Assembly: GCA_020226215.1 (NCBI GenBank)
Contig: CM035228.1
Span: 64,391,989-64,455,988, forward strand
DNA length: 64,000 nucleotides
Direction: 5' to 3'
Source: Sindora glabra
Lineage: Eukaryota; Streptophyta; Magnoliopsida; Fabales; Fabaceae
The notes beneath the pieces are model-generated. The model was not told the origin of the DNA. It was given only the letters and a program-made list of their open reading frames with translations, and did no database searches. Below, one piece after another: positions 51,208 to 62,639 of the stretch (within the stretch, counting starts at the first letter, position 1; each line of letters begins with the position of its first letter). The position numbers and the translations under genes are program-made.

Positions 51208-53989
51208 TTAACGTGAGGAAGGGCCTTCATCTCCATATAGAAATGGGCAGCGCCTATGATTATGACCTTCCATCTTACAATGACTGCATTTTTGCCTGAC
51301 ACCACTCTCCTGAGGCCAATCCATCTCATTTTTGATTCGTGTCGACCTCGGTCATCATTTTTCACGCAATCTTCCATAATTTGGAACCAGGACAGGAAAT
51401 GGTGGTAGGTTATTCCATTACGACCACTCCCCGATCGGCCACCACTCAGATTTGTAGCAATTAAGCAGGGTCTCAAGTCTGTACACAGGATCGACATATG
51501 GTTCCCACAATATGTTTACTAAGGCACAAGCAGCAATAATATGAGCGCAAGGATACCTATATGCTTGGAATTGTCCACATTCACATTGCTCTTTGTCTAA
51601 TAACACTTGGACGACCTTTCCACATGATCCCCTGGCCATATCAGGGCCCTCTACCACTTCAAACCTAGTTTCTTGTCTATTATAAGCACGAACGTGATAA
51701 GAAGAAGCACGTGACTGGATAGTCACAAGCTCCTGTCTGAATCTGCTCACGTACATGTGACCTTGTTGTAGCTCAGCATGTGCTTCTTTCGCCCTTTCCA
51801 CAAAGTACTTGACACATTTATAGTATATTTGTTAAATAAGGCCTGTGATTGGTAGCTTCCTTAATCCTTTGAAGAGGCCATTAATGTACTCTACTATGTT
51901 AGTCGTCATATGACCATATCTTCTTCCTTTATCATAAGCAAGCGTCCATTTCTCCATCGGAATAGCAGTCAACTTCTTGTGGATCTCCTTATTGACTTTG
52001 CTCAGGCTGTCCAACCTCTCCATAACCTTTTCTCGATTTGGCTCATATGCTAAACATAAGGAGACAAATAGGTTAGCCGGGTTGAACTACCAGATACATA
52101 AATTTACAGATGAAAGGTAATTGAAAAAAGTTATGCTATAAGGCGTACCAATCTTAAGGACAGCTTTCTTGATATTGTCATCCCTGCATTTCTTGCAGAC
52201 GTTGCTAGCAATATGTCTAACACAATACCGATGAAAAATATGAGGATGCTACCACCCTAGACCTTCGTTAGCTATAACATCTTTTATAGTTCGGTGCCGA
52301 TCTGATATCAGGCATATTCCTTGCTGGTTCATAACATTTACGTGTAATAATGCTAAAAACCAACTCCAATTTTTATAGTTCTCCTTCTTAACAATGACGA
52401 AGGCAAGAGGTACGGGACACTTGTTACCATCCTGGGTAGTAGCAATCAGTAGCACACCTCTATACTTGTTATACAGAAACGTTCCATTAACTTGTATGAA
52501 TTGCTTGCAGTAGGGAAACGTGGCAATACATAGCTTGAAAGCCCAGAAAACTCGGTTGAAAACATGTTTTTGTAGATCAACACGGTTGTAAACTGTGACA
52601 AATTCTTCTGACTCTAATTTGAATAGAGCTTGGTCACAGTAGCCTAAAATGTCCAACCATTTAGGGAGCACTTCATATGATTTATTCTAATCTCCGTACA
52701 CCTTTACAATTGCCTTCTGTTATGCCTTCCATGCTTTTCTATACGAAATTTTATACCTATACATGCCTTCCACCCTCTCTTGTATAAGTGAGATTGGAAT
52801 ATCTTACTTCACTTTAATCATCTCCAGTATCAAGGAACTGATATACTTGGAGTCAAGACACTTGTGATCCTGTGTTAAGCTGGCATTAACACATGTGTGA
52901 GGCCTTGAAAATCTAGTTATTGTCTAAGTGTTAGAATTCTTTAGATTGGTCGCTCTAAGGCAGAATTTGCATTCTTCCCTATAATTATCACACTTCACAC
53001 TTCACACTCAATCTTCTACTATCTGATTCCTCCATGTAATAACTATGGTGCCTTCTGATGTGGTAATGCTTGTTTTCAACAATTAATGCCTCCTTGCAAT
53101 TAAACTTTTACCCAATCTATAAGTCCTCCATGCCGTAATCATAGCTTTGTCTCATTATTTCTAAAAATTCATTGGCATTCCTTATGGCATCCCAATCAAT
53201 GCAAGAGAAGATAGCAGCTTGAGGGATACCGCATGATGCCTGTGCAACATTGTCACTCCTCACACACCGCGTTGCAACACTGTCTCTATATGGAGTGGCA
53301 CGTTCTTCATTATCAGTGTCACAATCACCATCGCTACTGCAAGAAACCTCATTATCTTCAAAATCGGACTCAAGGTGGGCATCCATGAATATAGGATCAG
53401 TGGATTCTTCTTCTACGACCGATAAGACACTTGTTGAACCCATCATGGTATGTGATACATTTCTTGGGAAAACACCTGCAATAGATGAGTCCAATGCAGG
53501 AGTATAACTATCAGAAATGTGGAACTCGATCCCGCCTGTGTAAGGAGGGCCTTTATGCACCATCGAACAACTAGTACTGACGTGAGCTGTTGGATTTACG
53601 GGTGGTCTAGTTATTGGGACTCTTTCTTATGAGCCTAGGTTGCCAGCGTGCAGTTCGGATGTGATCACCTCCACTTACAATTCCATTGCTGTCATTGTCG
53701 GATGTTGTTCATAGCTTGCTATGGCACATGCCAAGTCTTCATCGTCGTCCAATTCGTATGCCATATATTGAGCCTCTATTTGATGCTGTGGAAATCTGTA
53801 GATAATTTTTCCCACAGCTTGATCTTGGTGAAGCTTCAGTCGGCTGTGAATCCTCTCTCGCAAAACATCTATAGTGCTGCATCCTCTCAATTTCAATGCC
53901 TTCGGGGGAGGTCCATTGTACATTACTCCCATTGATCCCTTAATCATTGTACCATTTGAGTATATAAAAGTAATTAAACTTTTCTTCAT
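51208..53989 (-). pseudogene. MuDR-type MULE transposase, broken
   Basis: Cut-and-paste transposase, about 894 codons after removing a 99-nt GT-AG intron (52050-52148). Order from the N-terminus: a PB1-like start (MKKSLITFIYSNGTMIKGSM to about residue 100), an acidic linker with the DCDTDNEERATPYRDS stretch, the MuDR DNA-binding Cys/His region (52920-53100), the DDE domain with FWAFKLCIATFPYCKQFIQV, NGTFLYNKYRGVLLIATTQD and GICLISDRHRTIKDVIANEG, the TTNIVEYINGLFKGLRKLPI block, a SWIM zinc finger (CECGQFQAYRYPCAH), and a terminal knuckle (CSHCKMEGHNHRRC). At 52486-52488 the first catalytic Asp (family VDGTFL) is Asn (AAT). Stops interrupt it near 53676, 53627, 53136, 53124, 52255, about 51835 and 51417, plus more between 52680 and 52990. 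Both zinc motifs are intact. It lies 267 bp upstream of the PMD gene on the same strand. Confidence 0.9.
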
Positions 53990-54529
53990 CTTGTTACTTT
54001 TAGCTGCAAAACACTGATTGCACCCTCACAACTGACACATATTATCTAATTATTTATGTTCTTATAAATGAAGGAACTACTGCTTAATATTACAAGTAAA
54101 AATGAACGGAATGTATTACTAGTTTTGTAAGGTATTTATCTAATAGTACGTAATAATTTACCCGTACAGGCCTAACCTATTCCGACCTTTACAGGCAGAC
54201 ATTTTTTTCCAACAAATTTTTAAGCTATTTTTACACTCATTCGTAATTTTTCATACTTCATATATTTTTAATATTAATTTGCAAGTGTGATTTAAATAAT
54301 TTAATTCTAATTCTTCTTTTTTTTGTAAAAATTCTGATGTAGTATAAATAAATTATTACAAAAAAAATTTATATTTTAATACTTTCTGAATAAACCTATG
54401 TATAGTATAATTTTTCTGAGTACGTTTATTATTCCTGCATTTTTAATATTTACTATTTAAATAGAAAAATATTCATATTTTCAATAATAATTCCCTATTT
54501 TTTAAAGCTTCTGGTTACCTCTACATATC

Positions 54530-54905
54530 CTAAAATTTTATTTTTAGTACCTCTCTTATGATATATTAAAATTTCACATCAAAAAAATTTTAAAATATAA
54601 CTTTCACTTAGGTCCTAAAACCTTATATTAGGACACCTTTCTTTGTCGCGTTTGTTCTTCTTTTAATAGCATAACCTATCATAGTACATATAAATTCCTA
54701 CAAATTTTTTACAAATCATAATTTCACATCTTAAATCATAATTTCACACCCTAAATTATAATAATCAATATAAAATAAAAAAACTCATATTATTAATATC
54801 ATAATATTCTAAACAAATTTCTCTACCAATATAAAAGATATTTTCATAATGATTAATAAAAATTATAATATAAGCACAAAATTTATAAAAATATTAACTG
54901 GTAAG
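54530..54905 (-). repeat. Displaced copy of the MULE intron repeat
   Basis: TTGTTCTTCTTTTAATAGC, AACCTATCATAG, then ATTAATAAAAATTATAATAT and a TAACTGGTAAG end correspond in order to the units at 56135-56660. The upstream part (54530-54660) also matches 56020-56135. Confidence 0.6.
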
Positions 54906-56134
54906 TATTAGGGAAAGTAAACAGAAAAAAGCCTCTGCATGAAAGAAAAAATTGTTAGATATTTTAATAACTTTAATCTTTAAGTAAAAATTATTAGATA
55001 TTATTGTATCATTAAAAAAATTATGCAAAAATTATGCTAAAATAAATATATTTTTCAAGACAATATATTAAAGGAACAAAAACATTTTAGAGAATTATTT
55101 TTTATTCTTACATACTTTTATTAAGATTGGAATATATAATTAATCCTTATCAATTAACGCTTCCCATAACATTAATTTTTCTAAATAAAATATTTTATAA
55201 TTAAAAATAATTTTATGTCAAAAAAATAAATTGTATTATATTTATATTATTCAATATATTGTATTTGAACTTTTAATAGAATGATTGAAAAAATAAAGAA
55301 GAAAAAATTAAACAAAGTAGCTGAAATGAAGAAAAATTAATGTACGAACTGTAAACCCTTAGAGAAATCTTAGTTGATGTATTTTAAATTTAAAATATAA
55401 TATTTATAAATTATTATCAACAAAAATTTAAAAAAAATTATATAAATAAAATTTAATTTAATTACTAAGTATTTTTTTTAAAAATATAATATGAAATTAA
55501 TTATTTTTATTAATAAAATGTATATTAAAGCTTTAATTTGCTTAAAATATTATAATAAGCTAAAAAATTATAACTTTTTATATTTATAGTTAATTAATGA
55601 TATTGATGTTTTAAACCATAAATAATATGAGTAGATATAAAAAGATTACAATAGAGTAAATAGGAAATAAACAATACGTACGGTATAAAGTAATAAAAAA
55701 TTGATTGTATAATAAATTAATTAATTAAATTAATTATATAATTTATATAGAATACATTTATAATAAAAAATGATATATCTTACTATTAAAAAATATTATT
55801 ATATATGGTTTAAATACCATGAGTTAACAAAAAAGAATAACAAAAATGTACAATAAAAAGGATAAAATAAATAGAAATAATACATAAAATATCAAGTCTT
55901 TACAAAATACCCTCAATTGATATTTACTTATTTTGACATATATTCCTCTAAAATTAACTTAAAAATATTGATCAATAGGATAATATATTCTCGTAATAAT
56001 CAACATATAATAAAAATAATCTTATTTTTATCATATCCTATATACTAAAAAATTTTATATTTTAAAAATATCTAAACATAATTTTTACCTAAATCATAAA
56101 TTTTATTTTAACAGACTTTTCTTTATCCCCTTTA

Positions 56135-56660
56135 TTCTTCTTTTAAAATCACAAACTATCATAGATCATATAAATTTGTACAAATTTTTCCTAAATCCTA
56201 TATCATAATTTCACAATATAAATCATAATAATCAACATAAAATAAAAATTCTTCTCCGACTGTAGAATATATTCTTATAATAACTAATAAAAATTATAAT
56301 ATAAATACAAAAATTATAAAAATAATAACCAGTAAAAATCACAAACTATCACAAATCATATAAATTTGTATAAATTTTTTCTAAATTCTAAATCATCATT
56401 TCACATCATAAATCATAATAATTAACATAAAATATAAATTCTTCTCCTACTGTAAAATATATTCTTATAATAACTAATAAAAATTATAGTATAAATACAA
56501 AATATATAAAAAAACTAATCAATAAAAATCATAAACTATCATAGATAATTTCATATCATAAATCATAATAATCAACATAGAATAAAAATTTTTCTAATAC
56601 TATAAAATATATTCTCATAATAACTAATAAAAATTATAATATAAATATAGAAATTATAAA
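56135..56660 (-). repeat. Three tandem repeat units of about 190 bp in the MULE leader intron
   Basis: Units start near 56139, 56338 and 56527 with AATCACAAACTATCA-type text, run through ATAATCAACATAAAATAAAA and CTTATAATAACTAATAAAAA, and end in ACTAACC/AATAACC. The last unit ends exactly at the putative splice donor, so each unit is a copy of the intron's 5' end. Confidence 0.75.
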
Positions 56661-56955
56661 AATACTAACCAAGGAAGAGCTGAAAGAAGATCAGATTTGC
56701 TCCAAAAAAGAAAATATTATCGGATGAAATACACAGAAATAAGAAAGGATGAAGATTTGTGAATGAAAAAATGGAAAATGGTGTGAACGGCTTTGAAGAG
56801 AGAAAGGAGGAGGTGCTGCGAAGAGAAGAGAAGAGAAGAGAAGAGGTGCAGGCTGCGAGATAGGGTTTGTGTTTGTGTTTGTGTCTGTTGCGGTTGCGGT
56901 TGCGGAGAAGGGAAATATATAGGTTAGGAAGCGCCAAATGAAATGGCGCCTCCAA
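56661..56955 (-). other. Leader exon of the MULE, with a 96-codon open frame
   Basis: GC-richer segment upstream of the intron. On the minus strand it is open from an ATG inside the GGCGCC motif (MEAPFHLALPNLYISLLRN) through a low-complexity RNRNRNRHKHKHKP stretch (from the GGTTGC/TGTTTG microsatellite) and a Ser-rich part to LFLG, then the donor. I read it as an untranslated leader. A real small protein cannot be excluded, but the repeats within it argue against. Confidence 0.4.
56819..56905. repeat. Microsatellites (GAAGA)n, (TGTTTG)n and (GGTTGC)n
   Basis: GAAGAGAAGAGAAGAGAAGA at 56819-56845, then GTTTGTGTTTGTGTTTGTG and GCGGTTGCGGTTGCGG to 56905. Pyrimidine-rich runs on the transcript strand are usual in plant leaders. 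Confidence 0.9.
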
Positions 56956-57080
56956 AAAATTTAAAATTCAAACCCAAGTGGGGGGCACCACTTGAAATGA
57001 CGTCTTCAAGCTAGGGGCACCTTTCAAACTGACGCTCTCCTGAATTTTGCTCCTACAGAGGCGCCAAATGGTGTGATACC
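56930..57080. repeat. Four degenerate GGCGCC...AAATG motifs at the MULE upstream end
   Basis: AGCGCCAAATGAAATGGCGCC (56930-56950, itself an inverted repeat), GGCACCACTTGAAATGACGTC (56984-57004), GGCACCTTTCAAACTGACGC (57016-57035) and GGCGCCAAATGGTGTGATAC (57060-57079) share a GGCRCC half-site, an AAATG/CTTGAAA core and, in three, a GRCGYC half-site. Probably transposase binding or promoter sites near the element end (inference). Confidence 0.6.
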
Positions 57081-57159
57081 CTTGCGTAATTTGATAAATT
57101 ATTTTGAAACTACGGTAAAACAGAAAAAAAGTTTATAAATTAATCGTATATCGATATTT

Positions 57160-57564
57160 TTGCCGCACTTCTGCTTGCACCCTGGCGGAAGGGCAGTCAT
57201 CGATGCGGTTGGTGAAGGATTAGGGCTTAGTGAGTTTGATCTAGAACCTTCTAGAATGACACTCTATCGCTGGGGCAACACTTCTGCTGGGGGCCTTTGG
57301 TATGTTTTGGGGTATATGGAAGCAAAGAAGAGGCTTAAGAAGGGTGGCAGGATTTTGATGATAAGTCATGGAGCTGGGTTTAGGTGCAATAATTGTGTTT
57401 GGGAGGAGAGGAGGGATTTGGAGGATCCGAATGTTTGGAAGGATTGCATCGATAGTTACCCTCCAAAATAATTGAACAATCCTTATGAGAAGAAGTATAA
57501 TTGGATCCATGAGGAATATCTTGACTTTGTGAGGTTTGACTCCAGCAAGATGAGTTTAGGGTAA
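57160..57564 (+). pseudogene. 3-ketoacyl-CoA synthase (KCS) C-terminal fragment
   Basis: KCS enzymes condense malonyl-CoA with acyl-CoA in the ER membrane, the first step of very-long-chain fatty acid elongation. This plus-strand frame covers only the last 130 or so of about 460-500 residues. Landmarks: PHFCLHPGGRAVIDAVGEGL (family HFCIHPGG, with the catalytic His region), LYRWGNTSAGGLWYVLGYM (with the catalytic Asn), EAKKRLKKGGRILMISHGAG, RCNNCVWEERRDLEDPNVWK and DCIDSYPPK. A TAA at 57469-57471 follows PPK, yet the family reading continues in the same frame (NPYEKKYNWIHEEYLDFVRF) to a TAA at 57562. The wording is closest to the KCS4/KCS12/KCS19-type subgroup, from memory. The N-terminal membrane segments and the catalytic Cys are absent: homology starts abruptly at 57163, just beyond the MULE. 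Confidence 0.9.
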
Positions 57565-58639
57565 GACCAATGCTGCTTAGGATACTCCAAAAACGTCTTC
57601 CACTATTTATTTTGGCAGGCCCACAAAAAAAGGTGATGCAACCACCAAAAAAACAATTCTTCTATATATTTAAGTTTTTACCTTATCTGTTATATATATA
57701 TATATATATATGTTATATGCATTGTTTGACTCAAATTGTTCATGTGTTTGTTTTAAGAAAAATGTTATTTTTAATTAAATTTACTTAGTTTTAGCCAAAC
57801 AGAAATTAGAGGATCAAATATGAATTCCGCAAATGATTATGTATATAGTCAGTGAAATTAAATAAATTTTAATGAGTATTATTAATTAATTAGTGCAATC
57901 AATCTCATTGATATCATATCTTATTTTATATATGTGAGATATATACGTGCAAGCAGTATTTCTTTTTAAAAATGGTGGAGAAGAAAAGGGAAAATAAATG
58001 GAAGTCGATTAAACCTTAAAACAGAAGGAAAAATAATAGTCACAAAGTAGACTGAATCTGTTGTTCTTGGTTCATGTCATAAATACCTGTTCATATATGT
58101 CAACAGAAGCACATGGGCATAATCCACCAAATAAAAACCTGACTTCCGCTTGATTTCAGCGGTTTATAACCTCATTCCACCTGATTTCACTTATTTATTT
58201 CATTAAAAAATCAAATCTATAACCTGATTTGTTAAAAATTTGATTTGATTTATGTATTTCATTAAATAAGTCAAAAGTGTCTCCTTAAGAATAAAAGTGC
58301 TAATAAATCATACAGTTATTAGAAAGACCTATGACCTACCCTAACCTCTATTAGATCTTATTATATCTTTAATTAGATTGGGTCACTAATAGATAGAGTA
58401 CTTGCAATCATGCTTATGTAGTTTCACGAATTCGCTACTACACATGCATTTCAATAAGTTATCAACCTCAAAGACAAGAGAATTACAACATCTCACAAAT
58501 AACCGCAATAATTCATAACTTACGAATTCAATAATAACCATGATGAATCATAGATTCAATAACTCATAGACAATTAATATAATTTTCAATTTAAAAAATT
58601 CATTAATAATCGTAATAGCTTATGAGTCAATTGTTTGTA
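57565..58639. other. Downstream flank of KCS fragment; AT-rich, nothing recognised
   Basis: Contains a TA microsatellite at 57691-57711 and otherwise unassigned AT-rich DNA up to the CACTA 3 end. Confidence 0.4.
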
Positions 58640-58779
58640 GTCTATAAGAAATTAGGCTTTCGGCGATAACAATTATTGTCAGTATAGATATCTTGATTGG
58701 TAGTAAATATAAAAGTAGTAAGAGAAAAACTCATTAGCAAAAAGTGATCAGTCCTAGTACTAACACCGATTATAAATTA

Positions 58780-59220
58780 TCGTCATTAAAAATTAAAATT
58801 TGTACAATGATAAAATTATCGTTAAAAAATTTTTTAAAATAATTTTTTTTTAATTTTACTTACAACAACAACAATATCATCGTTGTATGTTTAAATTAAA
58901 AAATACAAAAAATTAAATTTTACTTTTAACAATGACATTATCTTCGTTGAAATAATTTTTAAAATTAAAATATTTTTAAATTTTACTTTATAATAATGAC
59001 AATATTGTTATTGTATGTTTAAATTAAAAAAATATAAAAATTAAAATTTTACTTTTACTTTTGGTGATGACATTGTCATTATTGAAATGATTTTCAAAAT
59101 TCAAATATTTTTTAATTTTACTTTATAGTGATGACTGTGTTGTTGCTGTAGGTTTGAAATAAAAATATAAAAATTAAAATTTTACATTTAAGAATGATAA
59201 TATAATTGGTAAAAATTTGG
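58780..59220. repeat. Subterminal direct repeats of CACTA 3
   Basis: Three to four units of about 125-130 bp, each holding an inverted AATGACATTaTC / GACAATaTTGTTATTG type core followed by GTATGTTTAAATTAAAAAA and TTAAAATTTTACTTTTA. Cores at about 58866, 58929, 58987, 59065 and 59129. Such repeats bind CACTA TNP proteins. Confidence 0.75.
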
Positions 59221-59629
59221 TAAATTTAAATTTAAAACTATAATTTATATATATAACAATGGCTTTATTGTACTTGGAGGTTTTCATAATTAAATTAAAA
59301 ATTAAATTATTAAAATAAATTAAATTAAGTTAGAAATGTAATTAAATTAATATATTATATTTAATAGCATAAATATTAATATTTTTTAATTAAATTAAAT
59401 TAATTTAGCAAGAAATTTAATTAAAATAAATTAATTGAGCATTTTTAATTTTATTTTATCTAATTTAAATAATAAAAATAAAATATGTCAATGGTATTAG
59501 TAACAAAAAAAAAATATAATCCGTATGAAAAAATGAATACTTATAATATTCAAGATATATAAATATCTATACATAAAATAAAAAAATTGAATGTACATGA
59601 TAAAAACTTGAAGGGAGGAGAGGTTAAGA

Positions 59630-61260
59630 TTTACATATCCAGATGTATTATCATTCGTTTTAAGGCTATTATCATTGTCATCCTAACGATGTGAGTGATA
59701 CATCAAATATAGTGCTTAGGTGGGAGGCGTTGGCTGGGCCAAGGGTGTTGTTGGTGTGAATTTACTCATACTAAGTTATGTAATCACAAAAGGAGGCGCA
59801 AGTAGTGTAAGCCCTTATTGGTTAAGTAGGGAAGTAAGTTCGGTGAAGTAAATCCCTCACTACTACTGCAACTCCTATTGTTGAGTAAGTTGCTACTATT
59901 GCTTTTAAATCAACTACTCACTTTGCTCAAGTTGCTGTCCATTCTACTATAGCTACTCTTGTAACTTAGTGACCTAGGAGAAATGCTATGACCCTACCTC
60001 GAGGTTAGAAGTGTCGAGGGAAAGGAACGACTAGTTAGTGAGCACATAACTAACCGCTTTCCTATACCCTCAATGAGTGCCAAGGATCTTATTGGTGATA
60101 ATAGCCTTATTGATTTGTACAGGAATGCTAGGTAAGTCAGTGAATAATACACTGGATTGCACATGCTGAGTCGATAGTTCATTCATCCTTGCCTTGATTT
60201 ATTAAAATGAAAATCAATTATAAGGATTACATAATATATTTGTAAAATTTCTATAATTAAAATGTGGGGTTTAGCTAACTTACATATTACTCCTTTAAAG
60301 TCGGATGCATCTATGCCCCCATCTTATATGTGTGTTGGTCCTTAAAGTTCTCTAACACCAATTGTAGCTCATCCATATCCTTATTTCTCTGTTCATGTTT
60401 CACAAAAAAAAAAGATGAACGTGGTTATTGATTTAGCAAATAGATTATACATTTAAATCATGGATGATAAGTTGAATTACCTTATCATAATGATGTACTA
60501 CAATGGATTTCAATCCATGCTAGTCATTCACCATCCTTTTTGCCCTATTCTTTGAATTTCTCATAGACAACTCATACAAATTGAGAAATAACCATACAAA
60601 ATTGTTATGTTTAAAAGTCACAATTAAAATAAAATTTAGATGTATAAAATAATCATATAAATTTATTAAATATCATACTTACCTTATAATAGTTACTGTT
60701 AAAGAAGTCCACATATCTCTGTTCGGTCTGAGGTGAGACAGATTACAACACAAAACGCTTAGCACAATCCAAGTTAAGCCCCTGCTCTTAGTTGCCCTTA
60801 TGCTAGAGAAAGTACTTGTCAACCTATATTTTTAGTCACCATAAAGGTTAGTAGTAGTCCATATTAAACCACTAATCACTCTTTATCGCTCAAGCTTAAA
60901 AAGACCCTAAAAGTCGAAGTGAGACTATATTAGAAGATATTTAACAAATATGTAAGTACTATATCTAATAATTTCAATATCAAATATAAAACAATAAATA
61001 TAAAGAGGAGATTGATACTTACGTAAACCTCTTACATGACTTTGTCTTGCAACTATTAAGGTACCAACCGCCATAATTTATAATAGAGGGATGTGGGCTC
61101 AAATAATGTTACTAATATCACATGGGAGATGGCTAGCATTCTGACCGACCACATGTCATGTACGAGTCATATTAAATTATATAGGTAATGATCTTCCCCC
61201 TTTCTTTTCTATCTTCTCATGCAACCTAAGGACCTATTTGGACCTTTCTTTCTTGGAGCT
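59630..61260 (-). pseudogene. CACTA TNP1-like gene, broken
   Basis: TNP1 proteins bind the subterminal repeats. Minus-strand landmarks in order: a basic KKERSK...LRLHEKIEKKGGRSLPI block (61255-61175), a Trp-x-x-Val-Pro region YYKLWRLVP..LQDKVM.EV (about 61085-61030), EQRYVDFFNSNYYK (about 60725-60685), NRAKRMVND-HGLKSIVVHH (about 60550-60495), EQRNKDMDELQLVLENFKDQ (about 60395-60335), KILGTH-GYRKAVSYVLTN (about 60090-60035), then a Gln-rich and PTTPLAQPTPPT C-terminus (to about 59630). Many stops. No ULP1 domain follows, unlike CACTA 1. Confidence 0.7.
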
Positions 61261-61594
61261 ATAACTTTGATGAATAAGAGAAAATGGTAGTACCATGAAT
61301 TTATATGTAATAAATAATTAACTTAAGTATGCATATTAATAAAAAATACCTGATCTTTTACATTGCAATGGAATGTGTATGGGCCAATGTGGAAGGTCCC
61401 CTCCATTGTTAACTGCATGGTATCATGCCTCAATATCAACCATGGCTAGGAAAATACACATTTTATAAGCATTTAAGAGAAAAGTCCATAATCAAACCAA
61501 TTAATGATAACATATAAATTATTGTATTCAAATAGTGAGATTGCATAATTACTTTTACATAATTATGAGTTGCAATACAAAAAAGCATTAAACT

Positions 61595-62240
61595 CTAATC
61601 TGAGTCAATGTTGATGAAAGTAACAGGCTCATCCTCATGCTCATTAGTTTCTCCATTATCATCAAACAGTAGAAGCCCTTCTTTCATATAATCTTCAATC
61701 ATTTTATCTTTCAAATTATCTTCATTATTGATGAAGTCGTCCATTCCTTTTGTAGCAGAACTAGTATTCTTGGAAGATGAAATGATTACAGGGCCATTTT
61801 TCTGATCCTTCAAGCTTATTGAGTGGAAATCTCTAAGGTCAACTATCAGGTTGAAATTAGAGCAGTTAATGTCCTACAAGAAGGACAAGTCTTGTGTATT
61901 GACATCATCATTAGATAGATCCTATATATTATGATACACTATATTATGTATGAATCTCCAATTTAGCCCATTAAGAAGATCCTTAATATAGAAGACTTGT
62001 TTTGCTTAGATTGCAAGTATATAAAGGTTATCTTTATACTACTGCTCACTGACAGAAATGCTTGTAATGCTCTTATTAATATAAAGTTCCTTCTTTCTTG
62101 GATCAGCGTCATACCATTTGTACTTAAATAGAGTCATATTGTATTTATTTAAATAAGTTAACTCTATGATATCCTCTAATACATTTTAAAACATATTACT
62201 ATCAGTTCCCACAGCAAAAATGCCATTGTTCTATTGTTTA
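61595..62240 (-). pseudogene. DUF4216 segment and acidic tail of CACTA protein, broken
   Basis: Minus strand from about 62140: MTLFKYKWYDADPRKKELYI, then TSISVSEQ, YKDNLYILAI, KQVFYIKDLLNGLNWRFIHN. This is the DUF4216 domain that follows DUF4218 in plant CACTA transposases (family Phe-x-Cys-x-Trp-Phe-Asp, Gln-Val-Phe-Tyr, Leu-Gly-x-x-Trp). Stops are few. It runs on into an intact 72-codon frame (61595-61813) rich in Asp and Glu that ends VTFINIDSD, a usual kind of C-terminus for these proteins. Confidence 0.8.
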
Positions 62241-62639
62241 TGCTTCACAACCTAAGTTTCAACTACAAAGCACACTCCATTTACAATATATATTGAGTAT
62301 ATTATAATAGTAAAACTAAGACTGAAAGCTAACGATAATAGCTCTTCAATGGCTTCTAGGAAACTATTCTTATATAAATAGTATATTTATGAAAATAACA
62401 TTTCCAACTAGAGTTAAATTAGGAAAAAATATAACTAAAGAACAATATTTACATATTAGTATAACACGATTGGAAAGTACAAGCATTTACTTTAGAGCAA
62501 AATCATGCAAGGAATTTTTTTTTGTAACTGATCAATGTTTTTACCACCACTTCATTTGAGTTCTTGCCAATGTTCACTATACAACACATATATTTTAGTT
62601 TGTTATAATTAATTAGGACAAAAGTATGAATGATTATGA

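Larger units (their letters stand above)
53990..56660 (-). other. Long AT-rich leader intron of the MULE (putative)
   Basis: Non-coding DNA between the leader exon donor (CTTCCTTG followed by GTTAGTATTT, plus-strand about 56670) and the transposase ATG. Contains tandem repeat units at 54660-54905 and 56135-56660. The rest is A/T-rich with no other feature. That it is an intron is inference from the donor site and position. Confidence 0.4.
48520..57080 (-). mobile_element. Mutator-like element (MULE) with transposase and PMD gene
   Basis: One minus-strand unit: a GC-rich motif array (56930-57080), a leader exon (56661-56955), a repeat-containing leader intron, the transposase gene (53989-51208), a 267-bp gap, and the PMD gene (50940-48520). 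The coding parts stand out as much less AT-rich than the flanks. Terminal inverted repeats and the 9-bp target duplication expected of a MULE were not found, so the true ends are open. PMD genes are known passengers of plant MULEs and gypsy elements. Both genes are broken, so this copy is dead. Confidence 0.7.

Noticed and set aside
53250..53507. Plus-strand 85-codon frame
   Set aside because: Antisense shadow of the acidic linker of the MULE transposase.
57241..57510. Minus-strand 89-codon frame
   Set aside because: Antisense shadow of the KCS fragment.
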